64,000 nucleotides of DNA, from NCBI GenBank assembly GCA_963739975.1, contig CAVUCK010000025.1, positions 1 to 64,000 on the forward strand, given 5' to 3'. The notes beneath the pieces were generated by a model that had not been told where the DNA came from, made no database searches, and saw only the letters and a list, made by a program, of their open reading frames with translations. The position numbers and the translations under genes are program-made. Below are positions 42,829 to 56,000 of this stretch, one piece after another. The number at the start of each line of letters is the position of its first letter. The stretch's first letter is position 1. Origin of the DNA: JALZMG01 sp963739975. GTDB taxonomy: Bacteria; Actinomycetota; Acidimicrobiia; Acidimicrobiales; Ilumatobacteraceae.

Positions 42829-45800
42829 GGCCTCGTCTCCGAGACGGGTGCCGGCGGCGACGAGGCGCTCGTCACCCGTGGCGAGCGGGGACCCATCCTC
42901 GACCTGTTCTTCGACGTCCAGCTGCAGCTCGAGGTGATCTACGACGGGCTGGTCCTGCTCTCGGGGCCGCTGCCGCTGGCGCCCGGGCAGACGGCGACGG
43001 ACTTCTTCAACGACCTCGCCGTCCTCGTGACGGCGCTGGCCCTCGACGGTGACGCCGCCACGAACCCCACCGTCCAGCAGATCGAGGACCTCGGCAAGGG
43101 CTTCCTGGCCAGCTGGATCGAAGCGATCGACAACGGGGTGCGCAACTGGCCGGTGCTCGGGCTGGCGACGACCAAGGCGCTGTTCGACGCCGACAACAAG
43201 CGCTTCTGGCAGAACGAGGCCGGGGCCAACGAGGGCGCCGACGTCGACCCGGCCCGCGCCGAGGCCGAGGGCGGCATCAGCTACGTCGACGCCATCCTCG
43301 CCGAGCTCGACGACCCGAACCACGACGGGTCCTCCGACGACTCGTTCATCACCCGGCACCTGGCCCCGATGCTCGGCGTGCCGTCAGGCTTGGCCGACAT
43401 CGGCAACCTGCTCGGCGACCTGACCAGCCAGCTCGACGAGCTGGTGCTGCCGCCGTTCCGGTTCCTGCTCAACCCGCTGAGCCAGGCGATCGCCGACGTC
43501 AAGGCCGTCGTGCGGGGCTTCATCGAGGACATCATCCGCGACCGCTTCGGCGTCGACATCGAGCAGTTCGAGCTGCTGTTGGAGTTCGGCACGAAGATGG
43601 ACGTGGCGTCGATCAACGGCATCCCGATCTTCAAGCCCGGCGACCGCGAGAAGATGGACGGTTACCTCGGGATCGTCAATCAGCCGTCGCCGCTCGAGCT
43701 GCCGCTCGACCTGCTGGCGTTCGTCGAGTTCTATCCCGGTGCCTCGGGCGGGATGCACCCGAACGTCGAGAACGTCAAGTCCGAGTTCAAGCCCTTCGCC
43801 AACGCCCTCGTGGTGTCGAAGATGCTGCTGCTGCAGGAGACCAACCCCCTCGGCGGGGCGGCGCTCGGACAGCTCACGAAGCTGGCCCGCGACGGCCTGG
43901 CCGGCGTCGGCACACCGATGCCAACCTACGACTGGGGCCTGCTCAACATCGTCGGGGCCCACGGGGGCAGCGTGATGACCACGACCCTGCCGATCGCCAG
44001 CGTGATCGAGACGTTCGATCCGACCACGGCCATCGGCCCAGGCGGGACGATCCTGCTCGGTGCGTCGCACGCTCTGCGGACGATGGACGCCGTGGTGTAC
44101 GACCCGGGCCTCGACGGGCAGCGCGTCCGGTACGCCGGTGGCACGCTCGAGCTCAGCCGGCGCCACGTCCCCGAGACGGGCCAGCGCCCGATCATCGAGT
44201 ACTACTTCGTCCACGTCGACGAGTCAGATCCGCTGCGGCCCGTCACGTTGCACCTCAGCGACGACGACGCCCACGAGGGCCTGAACCCGCTCGACCTCCA
44301 GCTCGGCGCAGCCACGGGCATCGACGCGCTGATCGTCCGGACGATCTCCAACCAGGAGATCCTCGGGTTCCCCGACGGCGTCCTCGTCCCGACGTTCGAT
44401 GAGGCGTTCGCGCCCGACCAGCTGCCGTGGCTGCGCTTGATCGACGGCAACGGGGTGTGGCGCATCGACGGCCGCAAGACCGTCGATCTGCTCTACCGGG
44501 TGCATCAGCCGCACGACCCGAGCTCCGGGCTCCCCGTCGCCAGCACGACGTGGACGGCGGTCGTCGCCATCGGCGAGTACCGGATCTTCGTCTCGTGGCT
44601 GTTCAACGTCACCCAGCGCATCGACGGCGAGGAGCTCAAACCGGCGACCAACGCCCGCTACGAGGTGTTCGTCAACGGCGTGGTCGTCCCGTACGCCAAC
44701 GACACCATCGACCAGCGCAAGCTCGCCACCTGCTACGTCGACCCGGTCGACTTCGTCACGTTCGACCCGCTGGGCGGCGACCCGCTCGACTGCCGGTCGG
44801 GCGACCCGGACGAGGTGGGCCAGATCTTCGTCGTCACGGACGCCGGTGGGGGGTTCGGCACGCTCGCCGTCCGCCTCACCAACCTGGCCGACGGCGACGT
44901 GATCGCCGGTCCCGTGCGCATCGTGCCCGTGGATCCCGCCAACGGTCTCCCGTTCCGCATCCAGCGGATCGTCGATCCCTACACGCTGGCCGTGCTGCCG
45001 AGCGGGCAGACGGAGCAGGGCGTGAAGTGGCTGGACGTGGTGTACGCCTCGGGGAACGGGAACTTCCCGCTGTGGGAGAGCGAGCTGCTGCGCCCCGTCT
45101 TCCGGGCCTTCTTCGACGACTGGCAGAACTTCGGGCTCGACTTCCCCGAGCTCGGCGACGCCACCTCACCGGACCCGAACACGACGCCCGGTCTGGTGCC
45201 GGAGGCGACGCACGGCTCGTGGGCCACACCGTTCGAACCGCTCCCTGCCGCCGAGCCGCCCGTCGGCGTCGAGGTGACGATCGCCTCCGGCGGCACCCAC
45301 ACGTTCGCCGGCACGATCGTGCTCACCGGCGTGACGGCGCTCACCGACGTGGTCATCGAGGTCGCACCAGTCACCACCGGCACCACGACGATCGGCGCCG
45401 ACTTCGCCACCAACTCGTTCACCCGGGCGATCGGCAGCTTCGTGCTCGAGGGCTTCCTCGTCGGCCAGCAGATCGTCACCCGCGGGTTCGACTGGAACAG
45501 CCGGACGTTCACGGTGACCAGCGTGACGGACTTCGCGTTGACCGTTGCCGAGCTGATCTTCCCCGGCGACAGCACCGGCACCGGCGACGAGGTGATCACC
45601 TCGCCCGGCCGGATCACGTTGGCCGGCAACATCCGCGGTCCACCGAACCTGACGATCAACGCCCAAGAGATCGTCGTCCTGCCCGGCGTGGTCGTCACGA
45701 CCCGCCAGCTGGCCGTTGGCGGCGATCCGTTCGACGATCCGTCGATCGCCGACTCCGGACACCTCGTCTTCGCCGCCGAGCGGATCGAGATCGGTCCAGG

Positions 45801-47070
45801 CGCCGCCCTGCTCACCTTCGCCGACAGCGGGTTCGCAGCGGGCGACGTGATCCTCGATGCCGACGCCGACGGCACCACCTTCTTCGACGTCAGCCTGTTC
45901 GGCTTCGACCTCGTCGGACCGGAAGCGGTCGTCGAGATCGGGGCGGGAGCGCTGATCCGGGGCCGTGACGTGATCATCACGGCCGACGCGACGAGCACCG
46001 GCGAGGCCGACCTCGCCGACGGTTTCGCCCAACTCGTCGCCGTGCTCGACCGGCTGATCGACCGTGTCGCCATCGTCCCGCAGGCGCTCGTCGACTTCGC
46101 CACCCTGACCGTCCTGCCCGCGCTGCCGGCCCGGTTCCTCGCCGCCATCAGCGACGTCACCGACGTGATCGCAGCCGCGGGAGAGATCGTCGCCGACGCC
46201 ATCGACGCCGGCGACCTGCTCGACTTCTCCGAGCTCTCCGTCGAAGGCGTGTACGCGCTGGCCACGGCGAGGACCACCGTCGGCGACGGGGCCGTGCTCC
46301 TCGCCGCCCGCGACATCTCCATCACCGCCGAGGCGACGGCGTCGGCGACCAACGCGACCGCCGGGCGCTACCTGGCCCTCAGCTACGCCAATGCCCGCCC
46401 GACGGCGTCGGCCGAGGTCCGCCAAGGCTCCGAGCTGCACGCCGGGCAGTCCGTGCTGGTCTCGGCGGCGACCCACAACACCATCGACCTGCGCACCGAC
46501 GTCTCCAACGCCGGCGACGTGGTCGGCTTCTCGCTCGGGTTCGCCAAGACGCGGTCGATCGCCCGAACCCTCGTCGACATCGGCGCCGAGGTCACGGCCC
46601 CGTCGGCCGACTTCCTCGCCGACACCACGAGCTGGGTCAGGAACATCACGATCTCCAGCGGCTTCGCCGACAGCGGGCTGGCCGGAGCGGGCGCGGCGAT
46701 CGCCGGCGGCTACTACCAGGCCCTGGCCGAGGCGTTCGTCGCCGGCACCGTCTCCACCACCGGCGATCTCTCGATCGTCGCCCAATCCGTCGAACTGCAC
46801 AACGAGACCCGCTCGTTCGCCAACGTCACCGCCGCCCCCGGGCCGAGCAACTCCCTCGCCGCGATCAACGAGTTCCTGGCGTCGCTCGACCTGTCGTTCA
46901 CGATCGGCGGCAAGACGTTCGACCCGCTGCGCGGCATCGACCTCGAAGTGCCCGAGCTGGGCATCACCATCGGGGCCGCCCTGACGTTCGTCGAGACCGA
47001 GAACCGCGCCGCCGCACTGCTCCACGAGGGCGCCGTCGTCGGCGTCGGCGGCGACCTGCTGGTGCGGGGG
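42829..47070 (+). CDS. Giant protein B, segment 2
   Basis: About 1,410 codons in frame 1. The first 600 or so continue a mixed alpha/beta region downstream of the phospholipase-like domain (for example QAIADVKAVVRGFIEDIIRD, EKMDGYLGIVNQP) of unknown family. A 'GSFVLEGFLVGQQIVTRGF' module near 45430 repeats one at 42690-42830 (GGSFILDGFQMGMKIFGFGF). From 45250 the protein turns into beta-strand repeats ('I-x-L-A-G-N-I', 'VLLAARDISITAEA'), the start of the long array that fills segments 3 and 4. An extra base near 47070 shifts the frame into segment 3. Confidence 0.75.
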
Positions 47071-50000
47071 ACACGCCGAGGCTCGCCCGTACGTCAGCGC
47101 CACGTCGGCCACCGTCGCCGCGCCGACCCCGCCGGCCACGGCGATCGGCGGCTCGGTGGTGTTCTCCAAGTTCGCCAACCAGGCCACGGCCTTCATCGGC
47201 TGGACGGCCAGGGTCGACGTCGATCACGAGCTGCGCGTCGAAGCCGATGCCGTGCTCACCGACGACGTGCCGACGTTCACGCCGGCACCGTCGCTGACCG
47301 ACCTCGACACCGCCTCCGGCGCCGACCAGGTCACCGAGGAGTACGACGACGCCAACGCCATCGGCGCCGAGTTCGCCACCGCCCTGGCGCCCGTCCGATC
47401 GCACCTCCAGACCGCATTGGCCAACGCCGCGATGCCGTTCACGTCGTACGTCCACACCGCCACCGGCGCAGCAGGGACGACGGCGATCGGAGGCGGGCTG
47501 AGCTGGATCGACATCTACAACATGGCCGCCGCCGCCATCGCCTCGGGCGCCCAGGTGAACCAGGCGCCGACGACCCCCGGTCTCGACCAGGACGTCGTCG
47601 TCGACGCCTCGGCCCTCGTCCACGTCACGACGGTCGCCGGGCTCGAGTCGTCGCTCAGCTTCGGCGGTCTCGGCACGGCCGGCGACGCCGGCGTCGGCGG
47701 ATACTTCAGCGCCCTGTGGGTCGACAACTACGCCCGCGCCTACATCGACGACACGGCCCACGTCTCGGCCGCTCGTGACGTCGTGCTCCACGCCAACGTC
47801 CGCAGCGAGCTCCTCAACGCCGTCGAGACGGGCGGCGAGGCCGGCGACGTCGCCGTCGACGGGGCGTTCGGGCTCGTCGTGCTCGGCCACGAGTCGCTGG
47901 CCTTCATCGAAGACCGTGCCGTCGTCACCGCCGACCGGGTCGATCTCGACGCCGTGGACAGCGCAGTGCTGACCCACGTCGCCGGTGGCCTCGCCGCCAG
48001 CCCCGGTGTCGCCGTCGGTGTCGCCGCCGCCTTCACGATCGTCGCCCAGCCACGCGCGCTCGTCGACCGCGCACCGGCCGAGCTGCGCGAGGCGCGCGCC
48101 GTCGTCACGACGTTCGAGGAGTTCCTCCGCGAGGCCGGCGAGGTGCCCGGCCAGCTCGGCGACGAGCTGCCCGACCTGCTCGGCGGATCGGCGACCCGGG
48201 CATTCATCGGCGACGCCTCGTACGCCATGGGCCGCCTCGGCACCGGCGGAGACCTGGGTGCGGTCGAGGCGGCGATCGAGATCACCGTCGACGCCACCTC
48301 GCAGCTGGCGATCTGGACCGTCGCTGTGGCCGGTGCCGACTCCGACGCCGACGTCGGCCGGGGCGGCGGCGAGCAGAGCGTGCGCGGCCTGGAGTACGGC
48401 TTCGGTCTGTCGGGCGATGTCGCCTTCAACTCGATCGAGCACACGGTCGAGACGTACATCCGTGACGTGGCCCGGGTGCGGGCGCCGGTCGTGCGCCTCG
48501 AGGCGATCGACGAGCCGCTCGTGTCGTCACTGGCCGGCGGGCTGGCGTTCGGCACGAACTTCGGCATCGGCGGCTCGTTCGCCCGCACCGGCCTGTTCGC
48601 CCAGACCAGAGCGTTCACGCAGGACAGCACGATCCTCACGCCCGACCTCGACGTGCTGGCCGCGGCGACCCCGCGGGTGTTCGCCTTCGCCGACGGGGGT
48701 GCCTCGGCGAACCAGAACGCTGCCGTGGCGGGCTCCGTCACCAGGACCGACGTCGGCAACGTCGTGGAAGCGGCGATCGGCGATCGGACCCGGGTCGTCA
48801 CCGCCGGCCCCCTCGTCGTGCACGCCCGCGCCGAGCTGACCGGCGTGGCCAACGCCGGTGCGGCCGCCGAGCACGCCGCCACCGGCTTCGCCGCGGTCGG
48901 CGCCGCCGTCGCCCTCGGCGAGCTCGTCAACGACGCCCGCGCCGTGGTCGGCGAGGAGTCACTGGTGCTCGCCGGCGACGACGTCACCGTCGAGGCCGAG
49001 GCCGCCGAGCACCTGCTGACCGTCGCTGCGGCAACGAGCGCGGGGACCGGGTCGGGACAGCACAACCGGCTGTGCACGAACGCCGGCGGAACGACCCCCA
49101 GCTTCGGGTGCGTCGATGCGACCGAGGACGACCTGCTGACCACGTCGATGGCGCTCGCCGACCTCGACGGCGACGGACGGCTCGACCTCGTCGTCGGGAG
49201 CTTCGCCCAGGCCGCCCGCCGGTACCTGAACGACGGCGGCGACTTCGAGCAGTGCACCCTGTTCGTGTTCTGCTCGAAGAGCGGCGCGGTGCTCGGCGAC
49301 AACTGGTTCGACGCCGTGACGACGTTCGACCCCGAGCGGATCGCCGGTGCGGTCCTGCCCCCGATGACGCTGGCGCTGGCCGTCGGCGACGTCGACCTCG
49401 ACGGCGACATCGACGTGATCACCGGCAACTACCGCCAGCCCAACCGGCTGTTCCTCAACGACGGTGAGGGCAACTTCGGATCCGGCAACGGGATCCCGAT
49501 CGGCTCGGCGGCGTTCCGCGGTGAGCTCGACCCGGCCGTGACCGCCGACAACACGTCCGACACCGACCTGCTGCACGACGTGCAGCGCGCCGTTCGCCAG
49601 CTGCTCCTCGCCGCCGGCGTCGACCCGGACTCGATCACGGTCGCCCTCGAGCTGCGCCAGCCCGAGGGCGCACCGCCGACCATGGCGATCGTGTTCGGCT
49701 CGGCCATCCGCGACCTCGACGCGGCGGCGGCAGAGGCGGCGATCGCCGCCCGCCGGATCGACGGCCGGTTGATCGCCGACGTGACCCTCGTCGTCCGCCT
49801 CGTCGTCGCCGCCAACGCCGCACCCGGTGCACCGACGTCGAACATCGACGTGACGGTCGCCCTGCTCGCCGCCGACACCGCGGCGTTCACCACCCTCGGC
49901 GAGCTGGCCGGGTACGTGAAGACCGTCCTCGACGCGGCGCTCGTCGGGGCGGGACGCAGGGCCGGCGACATCACCGTGCGGATCGGCGACGCCGGCGAGG

Positions 50001-53000
50001 TCGAGTTCGTCGTCGCCGTGCGCCAACTGGGCGACACGGCTGCCGCCGAGCAAGAGATCGCCGCCGCCCGGTCAGGACCCGACGGCTCGGTGCTCAACGC
50101 CGACGTGGCGTTCGATCTCTCGTTCGGCTCGGCCACGCTCGCCGTCGCCATCGCCGCCGCCGACACCGCCGGCAACACGACGGCCGCCCAGCTGATCGGT
50201 CAGCTCCAGACCGCCCTCGACGCGGCGCTGGTCGGGGCCGGGATGATCGCCGGCGACGTGCACGCCGCACTCGTCGGCGGGGCGATCGTGATCGATGCCG
50301 TCGTGCTCGGGCTGGACCCAGCGCAGGCCGATCGCGCCGCCGACCTCCTCGAGGCGCGCCGCCTCAAGGGCGGCCTCTCGGGTTCCGATCCCGTCTTCCT
50401 CGACTTCCGATTCACTGAGATCGACTCGACCAGTGCGCTGGCAGTCGGCGACGTCGATGGCGACGGCGACCTCGACCTCGTCGTGGGGAACATCTTCGAG
50501 CGGGCGAGGGTGTACCTCAACAACCGGGGCGCCGTGCTCGAGACGCCGGTCGTGGACGGCGTCGTGACGCCGATCGAGTTCAACCTCTGGCTCGGTGTCC
50601 TGCCGGGAGCCACCGTCGACGTGCTCGGCATCCCGGTGCCGTACCCCGACATCACCCAGCTCCGGCTGGAGATCGTGTCCGTCTCGATCGATCCGTCGGT
50701 CACGACGTTCAACACGTCGCCCGAGCAGCTCGTGGCGCAGATCCAAGCAGCCATCGACGCCGCGCTGGCCGCCGAGGGCGGCGGCAACGTCGGCGACATC
50801 GTGGTCCAGCTCGTCGACGGCGGCTTCATCGACATCGTCGGCGGTCCCGGTGCGGCGCTGCTGTTCGACGGGGCGGCCGAGGAAGCGATCCAGCACGCCC
50901 GCCGGTACTTCGGGATCGGCCTCGACATCGGGCGCACCACTGGTGCCGTGCTCGACACCGACGGCGGCGAGCCGCTCGAGCTGCTCGTCCGGCTCGCCGT
51001 GTCCGGGTCTGGCGCCGACGCCGTTGACGTCGTGATCGTGGTCGATCCGTCCGACACCAGCACGAACCTGGTCCCCAGCGATCTCGTCGCCGATCTGCAG
51101 GACGCCGTCGACGACGCGCTCCTCGCCGCCGGCTTCGCCGCGGGGGACGTCGACGTGGTGCTCGACGCCGACGGGTTCCTCGACCTCGTCGCCGCCCCCG
51201 GCTTCGAGCTGACCGGTGACGAGACGGCCGAGGAGTCCATCGAGTCGGCCCGCCGCTACTACGAGATCCACGAGGACCTCACGACCTCGATCGCCCTCGC
51301 CGACCTCGACGGCGACGGCCGGCTCGACCTCGTCGTCGGCAACGTCGGCATCGACCTGACCGAGCTGATCGGGTCCGGCCTGGTCGGGATCGCCGACTTC
51401 GTCGAGGACGTCGCGATCGCCGTGATCGAGGCCATCGAAGCCGGTGTGATCACCGTGCTCGACGCCGTGCGGGCCGAGATCATCGACCGGCTGGACTTCG
51501 ATCCGGCCACGCTGCTCGACGTCGAGACGCTCGTCGACCTCGGTCTGGCCACCCTGTCCGACCTCGCCGACCGGGGCCTGGTCGCCGTCGACGACCTCGT
51601 CGCCGGCCTGTCGGCGGCGGCGGACGGGGCGGGTGGCCTGATCGACGCCGGGCTGGTCACCGCCGACCAGCTCGCCGCGGCGGGGCTCCCGACCACCGGC
51701 ACGATCCCGATCGCCGACCTCGTCGACTCCGGCCTCGTGCAGCTCGACGACCTGGTCGCCGACGGGTTCGTCACGGTCGATGACCTGCTGCCCGGCGTGA
51801 CCACCCGGCTGGGCGACCTGCTCACCGAGGGACTGTCGTTCCTCGACGAGCTCGTCGAAGCAGGCCTCGCCGCCGCCGACGACCTGCTCGACTCGGCCCT
51901 CGTCGAGCTCCGTGATCTGGTCGAGTCGGGCTTGGCCTCGCTCGAGGAGCTCGTCCTGTCCGGCCTGCTCGACGCCGACGACGTCGACCTCGGCGACTTC
52001 GACCCGCGTGATCTGTTGACCGACTTCGCCATCGGCGCCCCGACGAAGATCTACCTCAACGTCGACGATCCGCTGACGGCAGGGTTCGACGGGTTCGGGG
52101 CGGCGCGAGAGCTGGAGTCACGGGTGACCAAGGCGCTCGCCGTCGGTGACGTCGACGGCGACGGCGACATCGACATCGTCACCGGCAACATCCTTTCGCC
52201 GGTTCGCGTCCACCTCAACGACGGTGCCGCCAACTTCACGTCCAGCAATGTCAGCGGCGACCTCCGGATCGTCACGTCGCTGGTCCTCGCCGACATCGAC
52301 AACGACGCCGACGACGATCTCGACATCGTCACCGGCAACCTGTTCGCCCGCACTCGCGTCTACCTCAACAACAACGACGGCACGTTCGCCCCGGGGCTCG
52401 ACGTCGGGACGGACGAGATGGCCACGGTAGCGATCGTCGCCGGCGACCTGGACGGCGACGGGGACGGCGACGTGGTCGTCGGCCATTCCCTGCCGAGCAT
52501 CGGCATCGCCGGTTCGGTCGCCTCGGTCACCGTCGATGACCGGGCCTCGGCGACGGTCGCCACCGACGCCGTCCTGATCGTCTTCGGCGACGTCGAGGTT
52601 CTTGCCGAGGGCACCACCGACGTGGTCACCATCGCCGGCGCGGCAGCCAGCACCGACGAGATCGCCGTCGGCCTCTCCATCGCCAACACCAACCTGCGGC
52701 GCACCGTCACGGCATCGATCGACGGCGCCTTCGTCCTGACCATCGGGGCCGGGACGTCGGTGCTGGTCGACGCCCAGAGCCATGACGAGCTGCTCTCGTT
52801 CGCCGGCGGGGTCGCCGGCGCCGGCGACCTCGGCGTCGTGGCGTCGGGCGTGATCAACACGATGGACGACTTGACCGAGGCGTTCGTCACCGGCGGGGCG
52901 GACATCGTCACGCCCGATCTCGTCGTGCACGCCTTCCACGACTCGTTCGTCCTCGGCGTGGCCGGCGCACTCGCCGGCTCGCTCGGCGGGGTCGTCGCCG

Positions 53001-56000
53001 GCGCAGCGGCCGACGTCGAGCTGCTCGACAAGACCGTCAGGGCGTGGATCGGGCCGAGCCGCGTCGACGTCACCGGCGACGTGGTCGTCGAGGCCGAAGC
53101 GAGCGATGAGATGCTGTCGTTCGTCGCCGGTCTGGGCGTCGGGCTCGAGCTGGCGATCGCCGGCTCGGTCGCCCTGCTCAGCCTCGACAACACGACCCAC
53201 GCCCACATCACCGGCGCCGACGTCGAGGCCGGCGGCAACGTCGTCGTGCTGGCCGACAGCGACGTCGAGGTCGACACCCTCGTCGGGGCGGAGACGCTGG
53301 CACTCGGCGGTGGCATCGGGGTCGCCGCGTCGCTGATCTTCCACAGCGACGACACCGCGGCGTGGATCGGCGCCGGCTCCGACGTGCGGGCCCTCGGCGC
53401 GACGACCGTCGCCGTGCCGACGGAGGTCGAGGGGGCGACGCGACTGATCCGCGGCGTTGCCGTCGTCGCCACGTCGTCGGAGGACCTCGGCCCAGTGTCG
53501 ATCGGCGCCGGCGCCGCCGTCCTGCTCGGCATCGCCGGCTCGATCAACCTGACGTCGACCGTCGAGCGCACACGGGCCTCGATCGACACGGGCGCTCGCG
53601 TCCAGAAGTTCACCAGCGCCCCGATCCCCGCCGACGACGCCATGGTGCTCGTGTTGGCGGTCGACTGGACCCACGTGCTCGGCCTCGCCGGTGCGCTCGA
53701 GGCGTCGGCCGTCGCCGGCGTCGGTGCCGGCATCGACGTCGCCGCGATCACCAAGGAGACCGAGGCGTTCGTGGCCGGCGACGTCGGTGCCGATCCGCTG
53801 GCCGGAGAGATCGACACCATCCAGGCCGTCGAGATCCTGGCCAGGGCGTACGAGGACCTCACGTCGATCTCGGCGTCGGCGTCGGCGGCGATCGTGGCGG
53901 CGATCGCCGGCGCGCTCGGGGCGTACGGGCTGGCCGCCGACACCAGGGCCTTCGTCGGCGAGGGTGGCCGGATCCGGACCCGCGGCAACGTGGTCGTGTC
54001 GGCCCACCACGAGGACGACGTCGACCTCCTCGCCGGCTCGGCCAACGCCGCGCTGGGTGCGGCGGTCGGCGCGGCCGCGGCGGCCGTCGTCACGAACAAC
54101 ATCACCCAGGCCTACATCGGTGACGACGCCGAGGTCACCGCCCTGGCGCTGGTCGGGGGCCTGCAGGCGCCGACTGGTGAGCTGGTCGAGTCGAGCGTCG
54201 TCGAAGACCTCATCGAGGCGGCGTTCGGGTCCGGAGCCTTCGCCGCGCTCGAGGGCGCCATCGACCTCATCGTCAACAACCCGATCGCCCAGGCGGCCGG
54301 CGACGTGATCGAGTTCCTCGTCAGCGTCCTGATCACGCCCGTCGACTTCCCCGAGCTCGACCTCTCGCTGATCAACCCGCGCCGCATCACGCCGGGCAGC
54401 GCACCGTTGCGCGGCGTGAGCGTCACCGCCACCAACGTCGACGAGGTCGAGCTGCTGGTGGTCGGTGTGTCGGCGTCGACCGTCGCCGGCGTCGAGGGAT
54501 CGATGGGCGGGCTCGTCACCGGCAACCAGACCTCGGCCTTCATCGGTGACGGGGCCGACGTCAACGCCGACCTGACCGGGGTCGACGCGGCGCAGGACGT
54601 CAGGGTCGCCGCCTCGTCCGACACGTCGTTCATGAGCATCGCCGGCGTGCTCGTCGCCTCCGGGGTCGCCAGCGTCGGCGCGGCGGCGAACGCCGCGCTG
54701 ATCCGCAACGTGGCCGAGGCGTTCATCGGGCGCGAGGCGACGGTCCGCGCCAACGACGACGTCGAGGTGCTGGCGACGAACCGCCAGAAGGCGCTGCCGA
54801 TCACCGTCGGCTTCGCCACGGAGTCCGGGACCCTGCCCATCCTCGGCCTGCCGATCGCCGGCTCGCTGCCGATCGTCTCGATCGACAGCCACACCCGGGC
54901 GTTCATCGACATGGGCGCCACCGTCCAGGCGTTCGGCAACGTGCTGGTCCGCGCTGTCGACGACACCGACATCGACACGATCTCCGGGGCCGGCGCGTTC
55001 GCCACCGGCGGCCTGTTCTCGATCGGCCTCGGCGTCTCGGCGGCGGTGATCGTGGTCACCAAGGACACCCAGGCCTGGATCGGTGCCCTCGCCACCGTCG
55101 ACGCCCACGGCAACGGCGCCACGGTGCAGGTGCTCGCCGGCACCGTGACCGACGAGCAGCTGGACTTCGAGGCGGCCCGTGGCGTCGCCGTCCAGGCGAT
55201 CTCGACCGAGCACGTGTTCCCGCTCACCGCCGCCGGCGGAGCTTCCTCCGCATCGGTCAACATCGGGCTGGCCGGGACGATCAACCTGACGATCGTCAAC
55301 GCCGACACCACGGCGTTCATCGACCGCGACGCCGAGATCAACACGATCGCCACCGCGATCAACTCGGTCCCCGACCAGGCGGTGCGGGTCGGTGCCGGCA
55401 ACGACTCCCGGCTCTACGGCATCGCGTTGAACCTCCAGGGCGAGACGAACCTCGGGGGCGCCGGCGGGTTCGACATCGGCATCGTCCACAACGACACGCT
55501 GGCCGAGATCCGCGACGGGGCGATCGTCAACGCCGTGCGCGACGTGATGGTCGACGCGGTCTCGACGATCGAGGCCGACTCGCTCGTCGCCGGCGCCGGC
55601 GACACGAAGTGGGTCGGCATCATCGCCTCGTTCTCGATGTACGGCATCCGCGGCGACTTCAGGAACCCGATCGGGATCTCGGTCATCCCGTTCGGCGGCG
55701 GGTTCGCCGACTTCCTCAACTCCGACGACGTCGGGGAGAGCGTCCAGGGCTTCCTCGAGGCGAGCATCGCCGGCTCGCTCGGCAGCGCCGGTGTCGGCAT
55801 CGGTGCCGTGCTCACCGAGACAGCGGGCACCATCGGCGCCGCCGGCGCGATGGCCCGGGCGTTCAACACTGCGCAGCCCTCGGTCAGCGCCGCCGGCATC
55901 GACGGCGCACCCGTCAGGTTCGACCCCGCCACCGCGGTCGACGCCGACGACGAGACGATCGAGCTGGACCCGGACCACTGGCTCGAGACCGGTGACGCCG

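Larger units (their letters stand above)
49120..52490 (+). repeat. FG-GAP/VCBS propeller repeats (seven) with large insertions
   Basis: Seven blades are visible near 49141, 49370, 50420, 51285, 52120, 52265 and 52420. Each has a calcium-binding-like D-x-D-x-D-G-x-x-D sequence (ADLDGDGRLDLVVG, GDVDLDGDIDVITG, GDVDGDGDLDLVVG and so on) and usually 'YLN'. Seven is the number expected for a closed propeller. Insertions fall between blades 2 and 3, between 3 and 4, and inside blade 4. Propellers of this type mediate binding in surface proteins. Confidence 0.7.
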
